This document shows, in pieces, positions 42,401 to 52,100 of a stretch of 64,000 bases of DNA. Source of the stretch: Zerene cesonia (Eukaryota > Arthropoda > Insecta > Lepidoptera > Pieridae); assembly GCF_012273895.1 (NCBI RefSeq), contig NC_052125.1, positions 1,922,001-1,986,000 of the forward strand. The letters run 5' to 3'. The notes under the pieces were generated by a model, which worked only from the letters and a program-made list of their open reading frames with translations, searched no databases and had not been told where the DNA came from. A program made the translations under genes and the position numbers. Numbering within the stretch: the first letter of the stretch is position 1; each line of letters begins with the position of its first letter.

Positions 42401-43097
42401 CTTGTTGTAATGAAAATATATTATGTCTATGTAGTCGTGTCAGTTACACAACTTATTGGTCGAAAATGGCTGTACGGATTAGGATAAATGTAAAATTTTT
42501 GAAAAGTGCAAAAATCTCTTGCTGGGACAAAACGGAGGCAAGCAACTATATATATAAAAGAAGTTGTTTATACCTCTTAGCATTTCAGAACGGCTCATGA
42601 GATTTAAATTACTTTTCTGTTCGATAGACAGTTTTTTTTTTCCACTAAGATTAAGATAATTACTGTTGTAAAAAAAGGAAAACATTCAAGACTGTCTATG
42701 TACAAAAGATAAGGACATCTTATAAATTAAAGTCGTATATTATTAGCCTTTTTATTTTGCGTTAAAATTAATATAATACTGTGTGGTAGGAATTTAGGAC
42801 GATTTACAGTAAATATCTCAGAAGAATCGCTAATAAACAAGTTCTGAGGTGCTATATGTTTTTGATTTTATTTGATTTGAAATTGTGTAGCTTTAATAAA
42901 GTATCAAACTTACAACTACTGTAAATTGTCTTTGGTAAGAAATGCTTATTTTTTTTATTAAATACGAATCATTTGGCATGAAAATAATAAAATAAATTGA
43001 TGTACTGAACTTTAACTAAATAAATATTCTTTGACGAATAATATTTTTCATTATAAATCCTTTTTACAGAATAAATGTACATTACAATTGACTTACT
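42401..43097. other. AT-rich non-coding DNA
   Basis: No gene or repeat copy that I can support. Confidence 0.4.
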
Positions 43098-43353
43098 GTA
43101 TGTGGGAGTCGAGCACGCTTCAGCACGAATTGGCCCAGCTCGCACCGGGGATTATAAATGAGATAGTTTTTTTGTTTTGATGTTGTCCGTCAATGAAGGC
43201 TGAAACTACATAACGGATTTTGATGAAATTTAGTATACAGATAGTGTATGAACTGACTTAGGTGAAAGGGTACTTTTTATCCCGATTGAATGCTCCCTTG
43301 GGATAAAACAGGAATCTTGATATTCGGGCGGAACCGGGACGAACGTCTAATAT
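43098..43353 (+). mobile_element. family N fragment followed by Helitron family C
   Basis: GTGGGAGTCGAGCACGCTTC (family N start) runs to CTCGCACCGGGGA at about 43150. It is followed directly by a family C copy that ends GGGACGAACGTCTAATATT. Confidence 0.6.
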
Positions 43354-44220
43354 TTATAAAAATATATGATATTAGTATGATTCGGTTCAGTCAAAAAGAA
43401 TGGTGTAATAATAGGTGGAGGTTATTATGGTTAGGCATTCTTTTGTTATAGTATTATGTTATCTGTGCTATTATTTCACGAAAAACAGCTGTGATTGTAG
43501 ACTACTTTTTATTTAGGCGATTTTAAACTCAGTATAAAGTGAATAAAGATCGGCCTTCATCAATATAGCTGAAATAGACACTATATTTATAACATTTCCA
43601 AATACAAAGACAACTGGATAATGTTAGTTTACCCACTTATTTAATTTGGTGAATGAACTCTGTTGACCTGCGGAACAACGGTACTCACTCACATTACTAG
43701 GAACCTTGCTTAACCAGATTTACCTATTGGATTGAGAAAAGAAATAAGATTTTAATGGATATACAATATTAATTACACGTGTGTCATTATTGAAATACAA
43801 TATTCAAGAAACTTTCTTCGTAACAATGATTGATAGGCGACTTTCAAAAGTTAACATAACAAAAAATAAACTGAGTCCCAAATACTTGAATGCAAAATTA
43901 TTCTTTTCTATAGCGCTCGTACTTTGTTACGTAAAGAAAATTAAAGGGGGCACTTTCGTCGTTTCCCCCGTTTTCAAATCCGTTACCTTAGTCACGGTTA
44001 TTCTTTGCGCATTTATTTCGATCACGTTACTGGGATGCATGTTTAAAAAGCGAAAGTTAAAGATCACAGTTCTATGTTGTCTGTATTATACCGTGTGTAC
44101 TCGGCACAAGTCGAGGTCAGAGAAAGAAGAAATGGCGGGAAATGGGAATGCACTGTCAGTTTTGACACAGCGCTTGCAGCGAAATGATGTGTGTGTCGTT
44201 AAACACCCCACAGTATTTGT
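43354..44220. promoter_or_regulatory. 5' flank of the Osiris-like gene
   Basis: A 148-codon open frame at 43781-44227 has no recognisable domain and ends just upstream of the TATA-like box, so I treat it as non-coding flank. Confidence 0.35.
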
Positions 44221-44222
44221 GC

Positions 44223-44260
44223 TATAAAACCCCTTCTTAAATGCAACGATGGATATAAAA
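44223..44260 (+). promoter_or_regulatory. TATA-like boxes of the Osiris-like gene
   Basis: TATAAAA at 44223-44229 and ATATAAAAG at 44253-44261. A start site about 30 bases after either lies near or after the ATG at 44249, which favours the ATG at 44321 as the true start. Confidence 0.45.
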
Positions 44261-44320
44261 GATATTATTAAGTGGTTCATACCCTGTTTTCACGTTTTAC
44301 TACTGGCGGGTTCTAGAAAG

Positions 44321-44537
44321 ATGACTCTGTGGTTGACTTTCCTCGCTTCGTTTTTACTTTTTTGTCCCAGTTACGCGGCAAAATTAAACGGTGCTAGTGA
44401 CGTAGGTTTAAGTAATAGTTATTTGAATGCCAAAGTATTTAATATTAGTGAGAATAAATATAATTTAACGAGAATTAATTATGGCTCTGGGGCAATCGAG
44501 GACCATGATAGATCGAATGTGCAGGAAACCTCGGTTG
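44321..44537 (+). CDS. Osiris-like gene exon 1
   Basis: Signal peptide and amino-terminal third, residues 1-72, ending at TCGGTTG|GTAAGT in phase 1. Confidence 0.72.
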
Positions 44538-46069
44538 GTAAGTAAATATTGACTTAATCTCATGATCTCGAAATATTTTATTCATCATTCGTCACATATT
44601 TATATTTCAAGACGATATCTTTAATCTGTTATAACGAACATTATAATAATAAAGAAATTAAAATCAAAAACTATAATATTTACAGGTGACATAAACATAA
44701 ATATTCTTTCGGGTAATATAACAACACATGGTGCTCATTATTTAAGCCTTATGGCATTTTATGGCTTATTGCAAGGCATAGACAAACCAACAAGAGACAA
44801 GACATGTATCGATCATGTTATGATCAAGACTCCGCTAAAATGGCAAACTGTTGTGTTTGACCAACTGACAGATCACTCTCACATTCTTTTATTAATAAAT
44901 GACAGCACAATAACGAAGGATACAAGCACTTTTTCAAAAACCAAATTAAATTATGACATGATCAAGGAACAACTGTCTGAGATAGATTGGAATGAATACT
45001 ATCAGATAACAGATTCTAACNNNNNNNNNNNNNNNNNNNNNNNNNNNNNNNNNNNNNNNNNNNNNNNNNNNNNNNNNNNNNNNNNNNNNNNNNNNNNNNN
45101 NNNNNNNNNNNNNNNNNNNNNNNNNNNNNNNNNNNNNNNNNNNNNNNNNNNNNNNNNNNNNNNNNNNNNNNNNNNNNNNNNNNNNNNNNNNNNNNNNNNN
45201 NNNNNNNNNNNNNNNNNNNNNNNNNNNNNNNNNNNNNNNNNNNNNNNNNNNNNNNNNNNNNNNNNNNNNNNNNNNNNNNNNNNNNNNNNNNNNNNNNNNN
45301 NNNNNNNNNNNNNNNNNNNNNNNNNNNNNNNNNNNNNNNNNNNNNNNNNNNNNNNNNNNNNNNNNNNNNNNNNNNNNNNNNNNNNNNNNNNNNNNNNNNN
45401 NNNNNNNNNNNNNNNNNNNNNNNNNNNNNNNNNNNNNNNNNNNNNNNNNNNNNNNNNNNNNNNNNNNNNNNNNNNNNNNNNNNNNNNNNNNNNNNNNNNN
45501 NNNNNNNNNNNNNNNNNNNNNNNNNNNNNNNNNNNNNNNNNNNNNNNNNNNNNNNNNNNNNNNNNNNNNNNNNNNNNNNNNNNNNNNNNNNNNNNNNNNN
45601 NNNNNNNNNNNNNNNNNNNNNNNNNNNNNNNNNNNNNNNNNNNNNNNNNNNNNNNNNNNNNNNNNNNNNNNNNNNNNNNNNNNNNNNNNNNNNNNNNNNN
45701 NNNNNNNNNNNNNNNNNNNNNNNNNNNNNNNNNNNNNNNNNNNNNNNNNNNNNNNNNNNNNNNNNNNNNNNNNNNNNNNNNNNNNNNNNNNNNNNNNNNN
45801 NNNNNNNNNNNNNNNNNNNNNNNNNNNNNNNNNNNNNNNNNNNNNNNNNNNNNNNNNNNNNNNNNNNNNNNNNNNNNNNNNNNNNNNNNNNNNNNNNNNN
45901 NNNNNNNNNNNNNNNNNNNNNNNNNNNNNNNNNNNNNNNNNNNNNNNNNNNNNNNNNNNNNNNNNNNNNNNNNNNNNNNNNNNNNNNNNNNNNNNNNNNN
46001 NNNNNNNNNNNNNNNNNNNNTTTAGTTTCTACCAATATAATTGTATTATTTAACAGTTTTAATAAAGAC

Positions 46070-46105
<36 letters not shown>

Positions 46106-49100
46106 AGTCTTGTTATTTCTAAGTTGTTAAAATTTTAAATATGAATGAAGCCTTAAAGAGCAACTGAAATTCGTTAAAATGACACATTTTTTTTTTCATG
46201 AAAACGAAAGTTGCCCCTATTTGTTACAGTCATATTTACCTAAATTAGAGATATTAAAATAGGGAAAAAAAATTTAATTTAAAGAAGATGATCATTTATA
46301 TTATAAATATCTATCTTTTCAATAATTTACATATTTTATTTAATTGCGTTTTGCAAGTATAGTATATGTATATTACTGAGATAGAATCCTATCCTACTAA
46401 GTAGGAACTTCCTACTAATATTATAAATGCGAAAGTGTGTAAGGATGTGTGTGCGTTTGTTGCTCTTTCACGCAAAAACTACTGAACCGATAGCAATGAA
46501 ATTTGGTACGTAGGCATCTGGACAACCGGAATAACATATTTTTATTCACAACAACTTTTTATCCCAATATTCCTACAGGATACGGACATACGCGGGTGAA
46601 ACCGTGGGGCGCAGCTAGTAGATAATAAAATAGATCCTTCCGAAATTAAAACAATGCATAGGTTGTACGCTTTTTATATATTATAACGCTTTTAAATATC
46701 TTACATAGGTACTTTTATAGTTGAATATTTAAAGGCTTAATTTAAATAGCTGTTGCCCGCAGGTTCGCCCTCGTGGACAAAATAAACAACGACGACTCGT
46801 ATATCAAAATCGGTCCAGCGGTTTGTACTGTAGGGCGTACCAAAAAGATGACATACAATTTCACATAGGCACATAAAACGGCACTCGAAAAACATCGTCC
46901 GTGGGGTAATAACATAGAATCGATTGATTTATTACTATTTGATACAAATAGCACACGAAATAATAAAAATTTCATAACAATCACTGTTATAAGCCAATTT
47001 GTGTTCCTACTTCAGGAACCCCGTAGGATTTTGGATCGAGTTGGCCAAGTTCTGGTGGTGGTGAAGTGGATTATGGCCTGAACTCTAATAAGAGGCGTAT
47101 GTCCCAGTACTGGGAACATATATGTGCTGATGATGATGACAAATCAATTTCATATTTTCTTAAATATATCTTTAAAAAGGTCACCTATCCACCTCGGGGG
47201 AGGTACCTATCCAATTTAAAATGGCCCCTAATGACCACTATCCTACTTATATTATAAACGCGAAAGCTTGTATGGATGGATGGATATTTGTTTCTCTTTC
47301 AAGTAAAAACTACTGAATGGATTCTAATGATACTTAACAATAGTATAGCTTATAAGTCATAAAAAGCCATGAGCTACATAAATACTTACTATTGCCCGTG
47401 GTTTCGGCCGCAGTTTAGTTTATAAAACAAAAGAAGTATCACACCAATATCATCACGGAGTTATCAAGTAACGTAAACCAAAAGAAAATTACCAAACTGA
47501 GACCCTCCGTTTTTAGGAACGTCGGATAAAAACCGCATGACTACTTCATTACTTGAGTAATTTCTCCAATTCCTCCGAACAGATATGAAATTAGTGGTTT
47601 TCGCGCTCTGATAAATTCAAATTACCGAATAAGTCCGATATAATTTTAATACATTTTTTTAGAAATGATAATGCGCCTAATGCAGGTTTGTGGAGTTATT
47701 TAGAAAGAAAGAAAGAATCGTTTATTTATCTCCACAAAATTACAATTAATAAAAACATTAATATTAAGACAAATTGTTTTGTCAAACTGAAAACGTTTTG
47801 TTTAACACAATAAATAGCTTACACAAGAAAACAATTAAAACAAAGAAAAAAAATTACTGAATTTTAAATTATACAAAATAAACTATATAATTTCCTCCCT
47901 CGGATGTCATCCTAGGAAGGACAAAGGGTAGTTTATTTTCGTTCCTGAGGTAAGCACGCTCAAACAAACGAACTCTTCAGCTTTATATATTGTATAGATA
48001 TGGATATATAGACTAAACTAGTTGACCCAACAAACTCTGTTCTGCCTAACTTATCATTTAGGAGCATGGAAAATAGATGGTGGCCGAATCTTAGACCTTC
48101 CCAATATGCACAAACAATTTCATGAGAATCGGTCTAGCCGTTTCGGAGAAGTACGGTAAATAACATTGACTTCTAAGTTAGCTACAAGTTCAAGTTTATG
48201 GTGCTAGTATTAATGATCGATAAGTTACTAAGATAATTTTTTTATTAAAGATATATATCTCGCATAAGAAAATGTCATATCAATAAGCAATTGGGGTCTC
48301 ACCAATGACCTAGATTTCTCAGCACATTGGGAGCACGCGTCACCTTAATCGCAGCGAAACAATCTCTAAATAAGATTGCTTATAAATTTGCTATTCGAAG
48401 AATTCGCGTAGAGAAATTCCGTCTTTATTTGCACAATTATAGAAAATCATGTTCCATTTAAAAGTTCAACCAAAACGTGTTTAGTTGTTTTACCTACTAT
48501 AATACACACATGCACAATGAAAACAATGTTTTAATGGGTTTAATTTATTCGTTTACAAGACGCTCGTCCCGGCTCCGCCCGGATATCAAGATTCCTGTTT
48601 TATCCCAAGAGTGCGCAACGGATCTGGATGCGGTTTTTATAAATAGAGTGATTCATGAGAAATTTTTGAAAGAATAGAAAAAATTTGATCACGAGGCAGG
48701 ATTCGAACCTGCGTATCTTGCCTAACCGTAGCAACGCCTAGCCTCTCGGCCACCCGTGATCCTGCCGTGATAGAAAAAATTTCTATTCTTTCAAAAATTT
48801 CTCATTTATAAAGCATTTCAATGCTATAAAACTAAAAATTAAATTTAACAAAGGCCGCGTTCCATCGATACAATATTGTAATCATTGAAATAATGTTTCG
48901 TATTGGTTGTGATGGTTCTTAATCATCTCAATAGATGGCGTGGGGTGCCCCTTAGGCACATGAAACCGAAAGAGTAGAAGAAATTTGATTACTGTGGCAG
49001 GATCACGGGTGGCCGAGAGGCTAGGCGTTGCTACGGTTAGGCAAGATACGCAGGTTCGAATCCTGCCTCGTGATCAAATTTTTTCTATTCTTTCAAAAAT

Positions 49101-52100
49101 TTCTCATTTATAAAGCATTTCAATGCTATAAAACTAAAAATTAAATTTAGAGTGATTCATGAGAAAGTTTTATATGTAAAATAATATCTTTAAACTACTC
49201 CGAACTTAACGTGTGTGAAGCCGCGAGCAAAGCTAGTTTTGTGATTACACAACACGTAGAATTTAGATAATTAGGCTTCCGGCTTTCTAGAGTAGAAAAA
49301 TCCTTCACAGGTCAAGGTATACGTAAAATATTACCTAATATTAAAGAGTTATATAGTAGCTCAATTTAAAAATACTAAAAACCTAAACCTGTACTAGCGG
49401 AAAGCCTTCGACTTTGATATATATTTACACTTGGTGAAAGAATTTACGAAATTGGACCAGTAGTTTCTATGTTAATACTTTTCAAAAACACAAAGAAATA
49501 CACAAATTAAAAATAAAACTTTCTTAATATAAGTTTAAATGTATCGCATTAGAGGGCCTACTATAGCATTAATGGATATAAATGGAAGACGAAAAGCCAT
49601 GGAATGTTATCGCTTAAGAACCACAGGCCTTCCTTTGGCATCATTATTATGATATGACTAGATATTTAAGAAAAATTATTTTAACATTGACCTGATTTTA
49701 AAAGAGCAACTACAGAGTTTCTTGCGGACTTCTCTGTAGACACTGCTTTCCGAACGGGTGGTAGGTAAATGTTTATTGTCGGCTTGTGAAGGAAATCTGG
49801 TTGAATGAATAATGATTTAGTTTTAATTGGAATTGACTACAGTTACTTGACCAGTTTGCTGAATTATGATTTACTAGCTGTGCCCCGCGGTTTCATCCCA
49901 TCGGTCCATATCCCATAGGAATATCGGGATAAAAAGTTGCCTATATGATATTTCAGTTGTCTTTTTATCCCAATATTCCTACGGGATACGGAATTACGCG
50001 GATGAAACCGCGGGGTGCAGCTAGTAGTACTATAATATAGTGAATGTGGATGTTTGTCACCCTTTAATGCAAAAACCATTTAACAGCAGAATACTTCTTA
50101 TCTGCAGGTGAAACCGCGCGGCCCATCTATTTTATAAAATAGATGGGCCGCGATATAATTATATTTATATTTATAATGTAACAATTAGTCGTTGTGAGGG
50201 TTCTTGGAAACCTCCACCAATGAACAACCATTTACTTTCAGGTCGAACCTTCGGGCGTCCCTTCAAGAAAATGATCCAGGCCTTCATTCCACTCGCCTTT
50301 CAAATGGGCGCAGCCTCCACCTGGGCGGTGGTGGCCGCTCTGGTGGGAGTCAAGACGCTGGCTGTTACATTGTTCATCCTAAAGTTACTGCTGATAGCTG
50401 GTGCTGCTAAGGTTTGTGTGTTTACGACTCTTCTAGAGGAAGAATGTGATGTTTGTTTGTGTATTTGTAACTAGCGGTCCGGGATAAAAAGTTACCTATA
50501 TGTTATTCCAGTTGTCCAGCTGTCTACGTACCAAATTTCATTGCAATCGGTTGAGTAGTTTTTGCGTGAAAGAGCAACAAACGCACAGATCCTTACAAAA
50601 TTTCGCATTTATAATATTAGTAGGATTAAGAAGGATAGGATATAGGATGTATTGACACCGATCCTTGATAAGTTTCAATTGATATCTAATGTCCGTTTAA
50701 AGTGGGTCAAAATCGAGTCTAAAGGTCACGTACAAACAAACATACAGGTGAAGCTAATAATATAAAACTCCATGTAGTCGTGTTAGTTACTTACTCAAAA
50801 ACGCCTGAATGGATATTAATGATTTTTAGTTTGTTAATTTACATTTAATTCTTTATCCTTTTTTGCAACTCCTAAACGTAGTAGTAGTAGTTTTACAATG
50901 TAGTACTGCTTTAAGACGGCATTGTAACTCCACGGGACAATACTATGACATCATTATTATTATCTACTAGACGCTCGTCCCGGCTCCGCCCGGATATCGA
51001 GATTCCTGTTTTATCCCAAGGGAGCATATCGGGATGAAAACTATCCTCACCCCAGTCACCTCGTACCCTGTCTGTATACCACATTTCATCAAAATCTGTT
51101 CAGCAGTTTCAGTGTGATTGACGGACGGACAAACATTCAATCAAACAAACTTTTACATATAATATTAGTGTGATATCTATAACACTAGCTGCACCCGCCA
51201 AACGCTGTTCTGCCTTATACTGATCATTTAGGGTTATGAAAAATAGATGTTGGCTGATTCCCAGACCTACCTGATGTGCACACAAAATTTCATTTGAATC
51301 GGTCCAACCGTTTCGGAGGACTAAGGTAACTAACATTGTGATACGAGAATTTAATATCACTACATAGTATAAAACAAAGTCGCGTTCTGTCCCTATATCC
51401 CTATGTATGTTTAAATCTTTGAAACTACGCAACGGATTTTTATGAAGTTTTTTTTAATAGATAGAGTGATTCAAGAGGAAGGTTTATGTGTATAATTAAA
51501 TCTATTAAACTACGAAATAATATTAAAAAATAAATAAGTTTTTTTCTCAACCATATACACACATACAAACAAAAGTTGGTCCCGTACTAGATATTAATCT
51601 GTATTATAGGTAAATATCGCGTGCGAAGCCGCGGGCAAAAGCATACGATAAATCCACGTTTCGTCTCCCAGTTCATTATTAAAATATTATTTATATAAAG
51701 GTTATGTCAATACATTAGCAAATACACGAGTGCCTCTGTCAATATTATAACAAACCATTAAATAGTCAACAGCGAAATATCTGACTCTGACCTTGTAACT
51801 TGAATTTATGTATCATTCAGTACATATTGCTTAGACTCAGTGACGTGTGTAAACAGCTTTCACTGACACACAGCGTTATTTTTGTTGTTAACGCCAAATC
51901 TTGTCATGTATCTTGCTCTAGCTGTGTCCCGCGGTGCTATCCATGTAGTGCCTGATGTTATGTGGCCAATAACATCGGATACATCGGGTACAAACCGGCT
52001 CAATAAATTGGCTTTCTAACACCGAAAGAATTTTTCAAATCGGGCCAGTAGTTCCTGAGATTAGCGCGTTCAACCAAACAAACAAACTCTTCAGCTTTTT

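Noticed and set aside
43781..44227. 148-codon open frame upstream of the Osiris-like gene
   Set aside because: No domain or splice context, unusual composition, and it overlaps the promoter with its TATA-like box.
49001..49075. Functional tRNA gene
   Set aside because: Acceptor and T stems and Pol III boxes are good, but T33 is missing, two extra bases precede the acceptor stem, and the copy lies in a repeat with inverted flanks.
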